The translations under genes and the position numbers were made by a program. A DNA stretch of 64,000 bases. Source: Roseobacter sp. (GTDB lineage: Bacteria; Pseudomonadota; Alphaproteobacteria; Rhodobacterales; Rhodobacteraceae). Of the stretch, positions 9,257 to 18,000 are shown piece by piece. The DNA is taken from assembly GCA_024636495.1 (NCBI GenBank), contig JAGXGZ010000056.1, positions 1-64,000 of the forward strand, in the 5' to 3' direction. Position 1 is the stretch's first letter. Each line of letters opens with the position of its first letter. The notes beneath the pieces are model-generated. The model had not been told where the DNA came from. It saw nothing but the letters and a program-made list of their open reading frames with translations, and made no database searches.

Positions 9257-10849
9257 CTAAGCTTTTCCGCTCATTATACGGGGCATATCGCGAAGTTTGG
9301 CAGTGTGATCCGTGATCCAAGCCATCGTTTGATCAACCGGCATGGGACGTGCGATGCCGAAACCTTGAACGTGATCACAGCCCAATTGCGCCAGGATCAC
9401 ATGCTCTCCGACGGTTTCAACACCCTCTGCCAAAGTCTCTACGCCCAGACGGTCCGCCATTGTGAGGATTGCACTGATCATGCGCTGCTGCTCGGGATCC
9501 TTGTCGGCCTTCATGACGAAAGACCTGTCGATTTTGATGCGGTTAACCCCAAAGCGACGGATCGAGGCAAGCGATGCGTGGCCGGTGCCAAAGTCGTCCA
9601 GATCGATGCGGCAACCCAGCGCCCCAAGCGCATTGATGTTTCTGGTAATCATGTCATCGGGTGCACGTGCAACCACGGTCTCAAGAACTTCGATGGCCAG
9701 TCTGTCGGCGCTAAGATCAAAGCGATCAAGATCCCAATTGATTTTTTGGATCAAAAGCGGATTGCTTAGTTCCGATCCTGCAAAATTTACCCCTATTTGA
9801 GGTACGTTTGCGCCAGCAGCATCCCAACCTTTCAGTGCAGCAAATGAATGAAATATCATTATCTCTGCCAGCCGCTCAAGCAGATCAGCCTGTTCGAGCG
9901 CGGGCAGGAAATCTGCAGGCAGCAGCACCCCGCGGGTAGGGTGTGACCAACGTGCCAGCGCCTCGAACCCACTGATCTGCCCTGTGTCCGTAGAGAGCTG
10001 TGGCTGAAACCAAGGTGTTATCTGCCCATTTTCAAGGGCATGGGCGACCTCGTCAACCAAGGCGGCCGAATGTTCGGTAGGGGGCAGCATACGATCGGAA
10101 AATGCGCGTATGCCAGATGGCCCGTGGCGAACAGCCTCGCTTAGGGCGGTTATCGCGGCTTGCAGCCACGCGTCGCCCTTTTTTTGCGGGGAACGTGCGT
10201 GTTGGCAAAATCCGGCGCAAACAGAAACATATATGACAGTGCCATCAACCAAAATCGGTTCTTCCACAGCGCGCTGCAACCGGGCCGCCATTTGAATGCA
10301 CAGCTCCAGATCAAGATGTCTGACCGGGTCAAGGCAAACGCCGAAAGTTGCGGGCCCAAATTCTGCAGTGCTGTCTTTATCGCGCAACGCAGAGATCAGC
10401 CGTTCACCGGTCTTGGTGCGAACGTGATCTGCTGCGCTGGCGCCATAGCGGCGCGCCAATTCAGCGAAGTCTTCGATTTCAAAGCAGAACACTGCTGATT
10501 TCCAACCGACTTCTTCCGTGTAGGTGAATATCTGGTTGACCAATTCTTCAAATGCGCGGCGCTGCAAGACACCGGGCGATCCTTCGCGGGCAAGCAAAAG
10601 CTGAGACGTCGAACCACGCAAGGCCCCCAAACCCAGATAGATGATCGGGATTGCTGCGGCGCAGATCAACAGCGCCCCTTCACCGCCGAACCAGAACGCC
10701 GACAGACAAACTGCGGGCAAAAAGGCAAGCGCAGGCGGACCAGTCATGATTATCGAAATGCTGCGCCCCATACGCAGGATCGCCATTTTAAAACTGCTGA
10801 ACATCGCACAAAGCCCCATGCTGATGCGGTCTGTGCATCGCTGGGCCAT
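9257..10849 (-). CDS. EAL-domain protein (cyclic-di-GMP phosphodiesterase) with a degenerate GGDEF domain
   Basis: This 530-residue protein has two hydrophobic segments near the N-terminus (about residues 30-75). A GGDEF-like domain follows (about residues 105-255) in which the GGDEF signature is replaced by FGPATFG, so cyclase activity is unlikely. A complete-looking EAL domain ends the protein (about residues 275-520), with FEALARW, DDFGTGHASLASIRRF and ETLAEGVET. The family cleaves cyclic-di-GMP to pGpG, and the GGDEF remnant may bind GTP and tune activity. Several in-frame ATGs occur in the first 40 codons and none has a convincing ribosome-binding site, so the start is uncertain. It lies between ttcA and yidC. 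Confidence 0.85.
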   Translation of the reverse strand: MAQRCTDRISMGLCAMFSSFKMAILRMGRSISIIMTGPPALAFLPAVCLSAFWFGGEGALLICAAAIPIIYLGLGALRGSTSQLLLAREGSPGVLQRRAFEELVNQIFTYTEEVGWKSAVFCFEIEDFAELARRYGASAADHVRTKTGERLISALRDKDSTAEFGPATFGVCLDPVRHLDLELCIQMAARLQRAVEEPILVDGTVIYVSVCAGFCQHARSPQKKGDAWLQAAITALSEAVRHGPSGIRAFSDRMLPPTEHSAALVDEVAHALENGQITPWFQPQLSTDTGQISGFEALARWSHPTRGVLLPADFLPALEQADLLERLAEIMIFHSFAALKGWDAAGANVPQIGVNFAGSELSNPLLIQKINWDLDRFDLSADRLAIEVLETVVARAPDDMITRNINALGALGCRIDLDDFGTGHASLASIRRFGVNRIKIDRSFVMKADKDPEQQRMISAILTMADRLGVETLAEGVETVGEHVILAQLGCDHVQGFGIARPMPVDQTMAWITDHTAKLRDMPRIMSGKA

Positions 10850-10930
10850 AGGTAAATTGTAAGATGTGTCGGGCGGGTTAAGACAGCTGCTTTCTGACGG
10901 AACAAATGCAGAAAATTCAAGGAAAACCGT

Positions 10931-11758
10931 TTAAGGTTTCCGCGCCAACCCGGTAAAATTGAATAGATTTGGGTCTAAAAGATGCGACGGGCGTGCATTC
11001 ATCAGGGCGCGAAACATGACCTGACGGCGGCCGGGGCTGTTGGCCTCCCAACCGTCAAGGATGGCTTTCACCTGCTGGCGTTGCAGCCCATCCTGAGACC
11101 CGCAAAGATCGCATGGAATAATGGGGTATTTCATCGCCTTGGAGAACTTTTCGCAATCGGCCTCGGCGACATGCGCAAGGGGGCGATACACAAAAAGATC
11201 GCCTTCCTCGTTCAGCAGTTTGGGGGGCATCGTCGCAAGGCGCCCACCGTGAAATAGGTTCATAAAGAACGTCTCGAGAATATCATCGCGGTGATGGCCA
11301 AGGACGACTGCAGTGCAGCCTTCCTCGCGGGCAATGCGGTAAAGATGGCCACGGCGCAATCTGCTGCAAAGCGCGCAAAAGGTACGGCCAGCGGGGATTT
11401 TGTCCATCACGATGGAGTAGGTATCTTGATATTCAATTCGGTGGGCTACACCCATTTTTTCAAGAAATGCGGGCAGAACGGTGGCGGGAAAGTTGGGCTG
11501 ACCCTGATCCAGATTGCAGGCCAAAATCTCGACCGGAAGCAAGCCGCGCCATTTCAACTCATGCAAAATAGCCAGCAATGTATAGCTGTCTTTGCCGCCC
11601 GACATACACACCAACCATTTGCCGCCCGGTTCAATCATGCCGTATTGGTCAATCGCCTCGCGGGTATGGCGCACAAGGCGTTTGCGCAGCTTGCGGAAAT
11701 CGGTGCTGTGGGGGGCACCGTAAAAAAGCGGGTGAATATCGTCAGGTTGATCCAGCAT
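10931..11758 (-). CDS. ttcA: tRNA 2-thiocytidine biosynthesis protein TtcA
   Basis: TtcA thiolates cytidine 32 in the anticodon loop of certain tRNAs using ATP and an iron-sulfur cluster. The 275-residue product shows the PP-loop [10 protein letters not shown] (about residues 54-63), the paired cysteines CALC, and a further cysteine pair in CDLCGSQ. All match TtcA rather than TilS. It stands alone on the minus strand, 63 bases from the divergent lipoprotein gene. Confidence 0.93.
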   Translation of the reverse strand: MLDQPDDIHPLFYGAPHSTDFRKLRKRLVRHTREAIDQYGMIEPGGKWLVCMSGGKDSYTLLAILHELKWRGLLPVEILACNLDQGQPNFPATVLPAFLEKMGVAHRIEYQDTYSIVMDKIPAGRTFCALCSRLRRGHLYRIAREEGCTAVVLGHHRDDILETFFMNLFHGGRLATMPPKLLNEEGDLFVYRPLAHVAEADCEKFSKAMKYPIIPCDLCGSQDGLQRQQVKAILDGWEANSPGRRQVMFRALMNARPSHLLDPNLFNFTGLARKP

Positions 11759-11821
11759 AGCTTTGGCTTAGATCAACTACATGCGCCGATCAAGCGACGG
11801 ATTAAAAAGTTGGGATGAGTA

Positions 11822-12352
11822 ATGCGATATTTAGTGATGACGCTGGCCGTACTGGCCGGATTGGCGGGTTGCACTGGAAAACCAAACGCGGATGATCCGC
11901 TGTTGTCGGAACGGGTGCTTAAGATCGAGGAGTACTTTGACGGGCATGTTGTGGCCACGGGGCAGTTTCAAGATACCCTAGGCACGGTTCGCCGACGTTT
12001 CGTTGTGGATATTCAGGGGTCGTGGGACGGTCAAACACTGACGTTGGTCGAAGACTTCGTTTATGAGGATGCTTCGACCGAGCAGCGTATCTGGAAGATG
12101 ACCAAGACCGATGCAGACACATGGACGGGCCAAGCCGATGGCGTCATTGGCACCGCAAAGGGTGTAGCGCGGGGCGATACGTTCAACTGGACCTATAAGA
12201 TCGATTTGCCCGTGCCCGATGGCACCTTGCGCGTCAATTTTAACGACTGGTTCTGGAAGCTGAGCGATACCCGCGTTTATAATCGTGCCTACATGAAGAA
12301 ATACGGCGTTGATATCGGCGAAGTGCAAATCACTTTCGACAAGAAAAGCTAG
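11822..12352 (+). CDS. DUF3833-family lipoprotein
   Basis: The 176-residue product starts with a lipoprotein signal peptide whose lipobox is LAGC (about residues 14-17), so it should be lipidated and anchored in the envelope. The remainder matches the DUF3833 type: an early FDG segment ([20 protein letters not shown]), a central W/D-rich beta-strand pattern and the C-terminal [10 protein letters not shown]-like segment. No biochemical function is known to me. It ends inside the same CTAG that ends the convergent yidD gene. Confidence 0.8.
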   Translation: MRYLVMTLAVLAGLAGCTGKPNADDPLLSERVLKIEEYFDGHVVATGQFQDTLGTVRRRFVVDIQGSWDGQTLTLVEDFVYEDASTEQRIWKMTKTDADTWTGQADGVIGTAKGVARGDTFNWTYKIDLPVPDGTLRVNFNDWFWKLSDTRVYNRAYMKKYGVDIGEVQITFDKKS

Positions 12353-12570
12353 TCCGGGACGTTGTCGATGCCGCTGCCGCCCCAAGGGTGGCAGCGCGCT
12401 ATGCGTCGAAGGGAGAGCCAGCCACCTTTAATACCCCCGTGCCTGTTCAAGGCTTCCAGGGCATAGGCGCTGCAGGTGGGCTGATAGCGGCAGTTTTGCC
12501 CAAGCCAAGGGCTGAAAGCCAACCGATAGACTTTGACTGGCATGGATAGCAGACGCGCAAAAGGCGTCAT
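12349..12570 (-). CDS. yidD: Membrane protein insertion efficiency factor YidD
   Basis: The 73-residue product has the YidD pattern [20 protein letters not shown] with an amphipathic N-terminus and conserved cysteines, and ends in [12 protein letters not shown]. It helps YidC-dependent membrane insertion. It starts within the rnpA stop (ATGA overlap). Its TAG stop shares the palindrome CTAG with the stop of the convergent lipoprotein gene. Confidence 0.93.
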   Translation of the reverse strand: MTPFARLLSMPVKVYRLAFSPWLGQNCRYQPTCSAYALEALNRHGGIKGGWLSLRRIARCHPWGGSGIDNVPD

Positions 12571-12983
12571 TTCAGCTTTCCATGCAAGATATCCAGCGCT
12601 TTAAAGAAGTCGGCCTGCAACTTATCAAAGGGCAGGTCGGCCGTAGCGCCCTGACGCCCCACCAGCACATAATCCGTGCCCAAGCGCCCATGATCAGGCA
12701 AAGTAAGGCGCGCGATCTCGCGCAAGCGACGCTTTGCACGGTTTCGCGCCACAGCATTTCCAACCTTTTTTGAACAGGTGAATCCAACACGAATGCCGTC
12801 AGCCTCGCCCTCTGGGCGTTTGCGCATCTGAAGGATAAAACCGGCCATCGCAACACGTGGCGAACGTGTGACCCGTTGAAAATCGGGTCTGTTCTTAAGT
12901 GTTGTCACACGCAAAGAAACCGCCGGTAGCATGTCCATCTGGTTGGCTGTTGGGCCTTCCATTGGTGCCTCCGGCGGTGTCAT
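12567..12983 (-). CDS. rnpA: Ribonuclease P protein component
   Basis: RnpA is the basic protein subunit of RNase P, which matures the 5' end of tRNAs with the RnpB RNA. The 138-residue product has the central motif [20 protein letters not shown] and RRLREIAR, the canonical RNR region. It carries an N-terminal extension of about 25 residues upstream of the usual [10 protein letters not shown] start. The gene follows rpmH after 25 bases and overlaps yidD. Confidence 0.95.
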   Translation of the reverse strand: MTPPEAPMEGPTANQMDMLPAVSLRVTTLKNRPDFQRVTRSPRVAMAGFILQMRKRPEGEADGIRVGFTCSKKVGNAVARNRAKRRLREIARLTLPDHGRLGTDYVLVGRQGATADLPFDKLQADFFKALDILHGKLK

Positions 12984-13008
12984 ATCGTCTTTGCCTTGAT
13001 GGCGCTGC

Positions 13009-13143
13009 TTACGCGCTCAGCTTCGCACGGCCTTGCGCACGACGCGAGTTAATGATCTTGCGGCCTGCTTTTGTTGCCATACGTGCACGAAAACCGTGGC
13101 GCCGCTTGCGCACAAGGTTTGAAGGTTGAAAGGTGCGTTTCAT
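13009..13143 (-). CDS. rpmH: Ribosomal protein bL34
   Basis: A 44-codon frame gives a short, very basic protein beginning [20 protein letters not shown] and ending GRAKLSA. This is the complete L34 protein of the large ribosomal subunit, with the conserved KRTFQPS start and the GFRARMAT core. It is the first gene of the rpmH-rnpA-yidD operon on the minus strand. Confidence 0.97.
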   Translation of the reverse strand: MKRTFQPSNLVRKRRHGFRARMATKAGRKIINSRRAQGRAKLSA

Positions 13144-13434
13144 CGCTCCGGCTCCACTTAATACGTTAGATCAGCACCAGATTCGGCGCGTCACTGTCAA
13201 TTCAAGCCCTGCCTCTAAAGGTGCATTGCATCCAAGTCAAACCCTTGGCGCCGCTAATTTCGCGTCTCTGCAATAAAAACGCAGGTTAGTGCGGGTGAAT
13301 GTTTCAGTCTGACCTGATAACTCTGGCTTTCTGCAACATCCGAAGGTTTATGATCAAGCACCCGTGATCACCCTATCAGCCAGCGCAACAATGACCCATT
13401 TATATTATGTGACAGTTTTTCAATAAAGTAGAGA
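13144..13434. promoter_or_regulatory. Divergent control region between rpmH and the TVP38 gene
   Basis: These 291 bases hold no gene I can support. On the minus strand a perfect TTGACA (13195-13200 in plus coordinates) lies about 52 bases before the rpmH start and is the best -35 candidate; no good -10 box is seen at the usual distance. The half nearest the TVP38 gene is AT-rich and may hold its promoter. No DnaA box was found here, although rpmH lies near the origin in some bacteria. Confidence 0.4.
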
Positions 13435-14181
13435 GTGACCACAGGCATGGCAGATCAGATAACAGATAAACCCATATGGCTAAGATATCTGCCGCTTCTG
13501 GTCATCGTCCTTGTGGCTGCTACAGGGTTTTTCACACTGCGTGATTACCTGAGTTTCGATACGCTGCGCGACAATCGAGAGGCGTTGATCGCGTTTCGAG
13601 ACGCGAATTATCTGCTGACGGTTCTGATCTTTATCACGGCCTACATCCTGATCGTCGGTTTTTCGCTGCCGGGGGCCGGGATTGCGACGATAACCGGGGG
13701 CTTTTTGTTTGGCTCCGTCTTCGGTGTGATTTTCAACGTGGCCGGCGCAACACTTGGGGCTGTGTTGATCTTTTTGGCCGCCCGGATGGGGTTGGGGGAA
13801 AAGCTTAAGGCGCGGATGGAAGCGTCTGACGGGATGGTGCGCAAGATCAAGGCCGGCATAGATGAAAACCAGTGGTCCATGTTGTTTTTCATTCGTCTGG
13901 TGCCTGCGGTCCCGTTCTTTGTGGCCAACTTGATCCCGGCGTTTCTGGGTGTGCCGCTTTACCGCTTTGTGGTTTCGACGTTTCTGGGGATCATTCCCGG
14001 ATCGTTGGTGTATACGTCGGTCGGGGCGGGGCTGGGTGCCGTTTTCGCCCGGGGCGAGACGCCGAATTTCGGGATCATATTCGAACCACATATCCTGTTT
14101 CCCATATTAGGCCTTTGTGCCCTGTCTTTGCTGCCCGTGATTATCAAAGCTGTAACCGGTAAAAAGGAACTCCTCAAATGA
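13435..14181 (+). CDS. TVP38/TMEM64 family (DedA-like) membrane protein
   Basis: The 248-residue product has about five to six hydrophobic segments and the VTT/SNARE-associated core: the re-entrant region GAGIATITGGFLFGSVFG, the FIRLVPAVPFFVANLIPAFLG-type segment split over about residues 145-167, and GIIPGSLVYTSVGAGLG. DedA-superfamily proteins move lipids or small ions across the inner membrane; the substrate here is unknown. The start may be the GTG used here or an ATG four codons on. It overlaps the flavoprotein gene by four bases. TVP38 and lipoamide-dehydrogenase-like genes occur together in many bacteria. Confidence 0.88.
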   Translation: MTTGMADQITDKPIWLRYLPLLVIVLVAATGFFTLRDYLSFDTLRDNREALIAFRDANYLLTVLIFITAYILIVGFSLPGAGIATITGGFLFGSVFGVIFNVAGATLGAVLIFLAARMGLGEKLKARMEASDGMVRKIKAGIDENQWSMLFFIRLVPAVPFFVANLIPAFLGVPLYRFVVSTFLGIIPGSLVYTSVGAGLGAVFARGETPNFGIIFEPHILFPILGLCALSLLPVIIKAVTGKKELLK

Positions 14182-15596
14182 ACCGCATCAAAACCGATCT
14201 TTTAATCATTGGCGCGGGTTCGGGGGGGCTGTCTGTTGCTGCGGGTGCGGCACAGATGGGTGCAGACGTTGTTTTGCTTGAGGGCCATAAAATGGGCGGC
14301 GATTGCCTGAATTACGGCTGTGTCCCGTCCAAAGCGCTGATTGCGACGGGAAAGGCCGCTCACGCCCAACGCCACTCTGCGCAGTTTGGCGTGGCGGATG
14401 CTGCGGGCGAAGTTGATTACGCCGCTGCCAAGGATCACGTGGCCGATGTGATTGCGCAGATCGCACCAGTGGACAGTCAGGAACGCTTTGAAAGCTTCGG
14501 TATTACTGTGATCCGCGAATTCGGGCGCTTTATCTCGCATGACGAGGTGCAAGCGGGTGATACGATCATCAAAGCACGGCGCATCGTGATCGCAACAGGA
14601 TCGTCGCCCTTGGTGCCGCCGATTCCGGGGCTGGATAAAACGCCCTACGAGACGAACGAGACCCTGTTTGATCTGCGCGAAAAGCCGGATCATTTGCTGA
14701 TCATCGGCGGGGGCCCCATCGGGATGGAAATGGCCCAGGCGCATATTCGCATGGGCTGCAAGGTTACTGTGATCGAGGGAGACAAGGCGCTGGCCAAGGA
14801 TGACCCCGAAATGGCGCAGATCGTGCTGCAATCCCTGAAAGACGAGGGCGTCGAGATTGCGGAAGGTGCACTTGCTGCTGAAATTCGCGGCGACGTCGGC
14901 ACAATAGAGGTCGAAGCCAAGGATGGCCGAATCTTTAAGGGCTCGCATTTGTTGGTGGCGGTGGGGCGCAAAGCCAACACTGACAAGCTGGATCTTGAAA
15001 AGGCAGGCGTTGAGCCGATCAAGAACGGCATCAGGGTGGATGCATCCCTACGGACCACCAACAGCAAGGTCTATGCGATTGGCGACGTGGCGGGGGGGCT
15101 CCAATTTACGCATGTTGCAGGCTATCATGCAGGTGTTGTGATCCGGTCGTTGATGTTTGCGATCCCGTCCAAGGCCAAGACCAGTCATATCCCTTGGGCG
15201 ACGTATACCGACCCGGAATTATCGCAAGTGGGCCTGACCGAGGCACAGGCGAAAGACCAGCATGGCGACAAGGTGGAGGTCGTGCGTTTTCACTACAACC
15301 ATAACGACCGCGCCATCGCAGAACGTAAAACCAAAGGCCTGATCAAGGTTATGGTGGTCAAGGGCCGTCCGGTCGGGGTCAGCATTGTCGGGTATCAGGC
15401 GGGCGAGCTGATCAATCTGTGGGCATTGGCGCTGGCAAATAACATAAAAATGAGCCAGATTGCAGGTATGGTTGCACCGTACCCCACAATCGGCGAAGTC
15501 AACAAACGCGCGGCGGGTGCCTATTTCAGCCCGCGCCTGTTCGAAAGTGATCTGGTCAAAACGGTGGTGCGTTTCGTGCAGCGTTTCATCCCCTAG
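14178..15596 (+). CDS. Dihydrolipoamide-dehydrogenase/mercuric-reductase-like flavoprotein
   Basis: This 472-residue FAD- and NAD(P)-dependent disulfide oxidoreductase has an N-terminal FAD fold (GAGSGGLSVAAGAAQMG), the redox disulfide GGDCLNYGCVPSK, a second Rossmann fold (IIGGGPIGMEMA), the FAD motif YAIGDVAG and a C-terminal dimerisation domain. It lacks the N-terminal heavy-metal domain and the C-terminal cysteine pair of true mercuric reductase, so that function is unlikely. It is translationally coupled to the TVP38 membrane protein, which suggests a membrane-linked redox role with an unknown partner. Confidence 0.88.
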   Translation: MNRIKTDLLIIGAGSGGLSVAAGAAQMGADVVLLEGHKMGGDCLNYGCVPSKALIATGKAAHAQRHSAQFGVADAAGEVDYAAAKDHVADVIAQIAPVDSQERFESFGITVIREFGRFISHDEVQAGDTIIKARRIVIATGSSPLVPPIPGLDKTPYETNETLFDLREKPDHLLIIGGGPIGMEMAQAHIRMGCKVTVIEGDKALAKDDPEMAQIVLQSLKDEGVEIAEGALAAEIRGDVGTIEVEAKDGRIFKGSHLLVAVGRKANTDKLDLEKAGVEPIKNGIRVDASLRTTNSKVYAIGDVAGGLQFTHVAGYHAGVVIRSLMFAIPSKAKTSHIPWATYTDPELSQVGLTEAQAKDQHGDKVEVVRFHYNHNDRAIAERKTKGLIKVMVVKGRPVGVSIVGYQAGELINLWALALANNIKMSQIAGMVAPYPTIGEVNKRAAGAYFSPRLFESDLVKTVVRFVQRFIP

Positions 15597-15606
15597 AAAG
15601 CGGTTG

Positions 15607-16992
15607 ATGTTCAGATCTCTCTCAGGACGATTGTTGATCCTTACCACCATCTTCGTGATGCTGGCCGAGATCTTGATCTTTGTGCCCTCGATTGCGCGGT
15701 TCCGCGAAGAATATATGATGAACCGGCTTGAGCGGGCGCAGATTGCGTCGCTGACGCTGTTGGCCAATGACATGATCGATCCCGCCCTTGAGGCAGAGTT
15801 GTTGCGCACGGCCGAGGTTTTCAACGTTGTGCTGCGTCGCGACGAGGTGCGCCAGCTTGTGCTGTCCTCGCCTATGCCGCAATCGATCATGGGCACGTTT
15901 GATTTGCGCGATCCTTCGCCGTTGATCTTGATCCGGGATGCGTTCTTGCAGCTTGCAAACACTCAGGACGGTGTGATCCGGGTGATCGGGGCACCGGTTC
16001 AGGACGCGGGTTCATTAATCGAAATTACGATGCAGACGGTTCCGCTGCGCAACGCGATGATCGACTATGGCATCCGTATTTTGATCCTGTCGGCCGTTAT
16101 CTCTGTTATCACCGCGTTCTTGCTGTTCCTCGCCCTTAGGGCGTTCTTGTTGAAACCTATCAAGAGCGTCGTCGGCCACATGCAAAACTATGCGCTGGCC
16201 CCCGAAGACGCGCGGCGCATCATCGCGCCCTCTGCCGGTGTGACCGAAGTGCGCGAGGCCGAAGAGGCGCTGATGAAGCTGGAAACCGAATTGACCCAAG
16301 CCTTGCGGCAAAAAGAACGTCTGGCCCAACTGGGGCAGGCCGTCAGCAAAATCAGCCATGATCTGCGCAATATCTTGACCACAGCGCAATTGTTTACTGA
16401 CCGGATTGAGATGTCAGAAGATCCAAGCGTCAAGCGGATGGCCCCCAAGCTGGTAAGCTCGATCACCCGCGCTGTTCATTTGTGCGAATCCACGCTGGCC
16501 TTTGGCAAAGCCGAGGAGCCAAGCCCGACATTGACGGTGACCTCTCTTGACCAGATCGTGCAAGACGTTGTCGAAAGCGAACGTTTGGCCGTTGGCGACG
16601 CACCGATTGAATTTGTCACGTCGATCCCCAATGGCCTGAAACTTCGCGCTGATCCAGAACAGCTGTTCCGGGTTCTGGCCAATCTGACGCGCAATGCACG
16701 ACAGGCGATCATGGCAACAGGCAAACCCGGAGAGATATGTCTGACCGCCATCGATGAACCAAAGAACTGGATCATCAAGGTGCAGGATACAGGCCCCGGC
16801 TTGCCCCCTAAAGCCCGAGAGCACCTGTTCACCGCCTTTCGCGGGGGCGCGCGCAAGGGGGGCTCGGGCCTTGGCCTTGCCATCGCTTCAGAATTGGTGC
16901 GCGGCCATGGCGGAATGCTTGAACTGTCAAAAACCGACGCATCCGGAACGGTTTTCAGCGTATGCCTGCCCAAAGGGGACGGTACATTCTAG
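15607..16992 (+). CDS. Sensor histidine kinase
   Basis: This 461-residue protein is a membrane-bound histidine kinase. It has one membrane segment near residues 9-29, a periplasmic sensing region of about 120 residues, a second segment near residues 155-180 and a short HAMP-like linker. The phosphoacceptor motif is SKISHDLRN (histidine in HDLRN), followed by an ATPase domain with NLTRNARQAI, DTGPGLP and GSGLGLAIA. The start is placed at MFRSLSGRL, ten bases after the upstream stop; a longer frame would overlap the flavoprotein gene. No response regulator is adjacent, so its partner must be elsewhere. Confidence 0.88.
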   Translation: MFRSLSGRLLILTTIFVMLAEILIFVPSIARFREEYMMNRLERAQIASLTLLANDMIDPALEAELLRTAEVFNVVLRRDEVRQLVLSSPMPQSIMGTFDLRDPSPLILIRDAFLQLANTQDGVIRVIGAPVQDAGSLIEITMQTVPLRNAMIDYGIRILILSAVISVITAFLLFLALRAFLLKPIKSVVGHMQNYALAPEDARRIIAPSAGVTEVREAEEALMKLETELTQALRQKERLAQLGQAVSKISHDLRNILTTAQLFTDRIEMSEDPSVKRMAPKLVSSITRAVHLCESTLAFGKAEEPSPTLTVTSLDQIVQDVVESERLAVGDAPIEFVTSIPNGLKLRADPEQLFRVLANLTRNARQAIMATGKPGEICLTAIDEPKNWIIKVQDTGPGLPPKAREHLFTAFRGGARKGGSGLGLAIASELVRGHGGMLELSKTDASGTVFSVCLPKGDGTF

Positions 16993-17070
16993 GGTGGACC
17001 AAAGAAATTACGTTTAGGGCCAAACAAGGGGTTGCAAAGCCGCTCGCCTGAAACTAAACCGCCGCGTAGT

Positions 17071-17147
17071 GCACCCGTAGCTCAGCTGGATAGAGTACCT
17101 GACTACGAATCAGGGGGCCGGGCGTTCGAATCGCTCCGGGTGCACCA
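17071..17147 (+). tRNA. tRNA-Arg (anticodon ACG)
   Basis: A 77-base cloverleaf with a 7-bp acceptor stem (GCACCCG with CGGGTGC), D-arm GCTC...GAGT, anticodon stem CCTGA/TCAGG with loop CTACGAA, T-arm GGGCG-TTCGAAT-CGCTC, discriminator A and an encoded CCA end. The anticodon ACG is read as ICG and decodes CGU, CGC and CGA arginine codons. Confidence 0.97.
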
Positions 17148-17175
17148 ACTTCCTTCCAGAATTTATATTGATACT

Positions 17176-17195
17176 CAGCTCTAATTTGCGAGCTG
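17176..17195. terminator. Weak hairpin after tRNA-Arg
   Basis: A six-base stem (CAGCTC and GAGCTG) with an eight-base loop lies between the tRNA gene and the convergent DUF3047 gene and is followed by TTAATCT. It may end one or both transcripts but is short. Confidence 0.3.
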
Positions 17196-17209
17196 TTAAT
17201 CTAGGGTCG

Positions 17210-17857
17210 TTACTGCAACCTTAACCCGGATATGCGTGCCGAAATCGCGGTGTTCGTATCGTCGCTGTCGGCCGAGACTGCCAGACCAACCAGCCTTTGT
17301 GCTGCTTCGCCAAATGCACGTTGATAATCCTGTGCAAGATCGACACCCTCAGACGCTGTACCTGTGCCAGCACCCCGCTTGATGATGCTGCGACCACGCG
17401 CGCCCAGATAGGGGCTGGGCAAAATTTGTCCTCGGGTATGGGATCCGCCCCAGATGTACATCAAAACGCGCACATCCGGATTGTCCAGCAACGATCGGAC
17501 GCCTTTGCCCTGTGCTGCTTGCGCTGCCGCTTCCGGTAAAAATATAAAGTACATGGCCAGATTGCGGTCATCGCCCCCTTTTTTGGACAGGTCCGTAGCG
17601 GGCACCGATGTGTCTACCGCCCAATCCCAGCTTGCCTGCGTACTGACCCACATGGTTTGAGGGAGGGCCGTCCATAATAGCGAAACGGTGTCGCTTGATT
17701 TGACGCCAAGGCTGCCACCATTCAGCGCAAAATCGTTGCTGCCAAACAATGAGAATTTCTGTTCCTTCCAGTTGCTGCCAAAACTCACTTGCTGACTGCT
17801 TGCTAGGGTCGGGGCGACCATCAAAAGACATGCCACGGCTGCTGCTATTTTTTTCAT
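17210..17857 (-). CDS. DUF3047 domain-containing exported protein
   Basis: The 215-residue product begins with a signal peptide (about residues 1-21, ending LASSQ). The rest fits DUF3047: an early W-KEQKFSLFGSNDFAL segment, the tryptophan-rich strand ASWDWAVD, the hallmark DLSKKGGDDRNLAMYF (about residues 90-106) and a YIWGGSH segment. Proteins of this family are periplasmic or secreted and without a known activity. It is a single gene converging on the tRNA gene. Confidence 0.82.
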   Translation of the reverse strand: MKKIAAAVACLLMVAPTLASSQQVSFGSNWKEQKFSLFGSNDFALNGGSLGVKSSDTVSLLWTALPQTMWVSTQASWDWAVDTSVPATDLSKKGGDDRNLAMYFIFLPEAAAQAAQGKGVRSLLDNPDVRVLMYIWGGSHTRGQILPSPYLGARGRSIIKRGAGTGTASEGVDLAQDYQRAFGEAAQRLVGLAVSADSDDTNTAISARISGLRLQ

Positions 17858-17943
17858 GATCGAACTCCTCTGGGTTCCAATCTAGCGGAAAACGCGCGGT
17901 TGTCCGCAGCCCATCATATCAACTCTGCGTCATAGATGTGACG

Positions 17944-17969
17944 AAGCGCGCCCATTTCTGAGCGCGCTT
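17944..17969 (-). terminator. Hairpin downstream of the first TRAP operon
   Basis: An eight-base GC-rich stem (AAGCGCGC and GCGCGCTT) with a ten-base loop lies about 30 bases past the dctM stop on the minus strand. No long T-tract follows on either strand, so its strength as a terminator is unclear. Confidence 0.4.
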
Positions 17970-18000
17970 GTAACCGGACTAACCGCACTTTGCGGCCAAA

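Noticed and set aside
14178-15596. Mercuric reductase
   Set aside because: The N-terminal metal-binding domain and the C-terminal cysteine pair are missing, and no other mer gene is near.
17071-17209. Genomic island inserted at tRNA-Arg
   Set aside because: No integrase gene, no repeated tRNA 3' end and no phage or plasmid genes are seen next to the tRNA.
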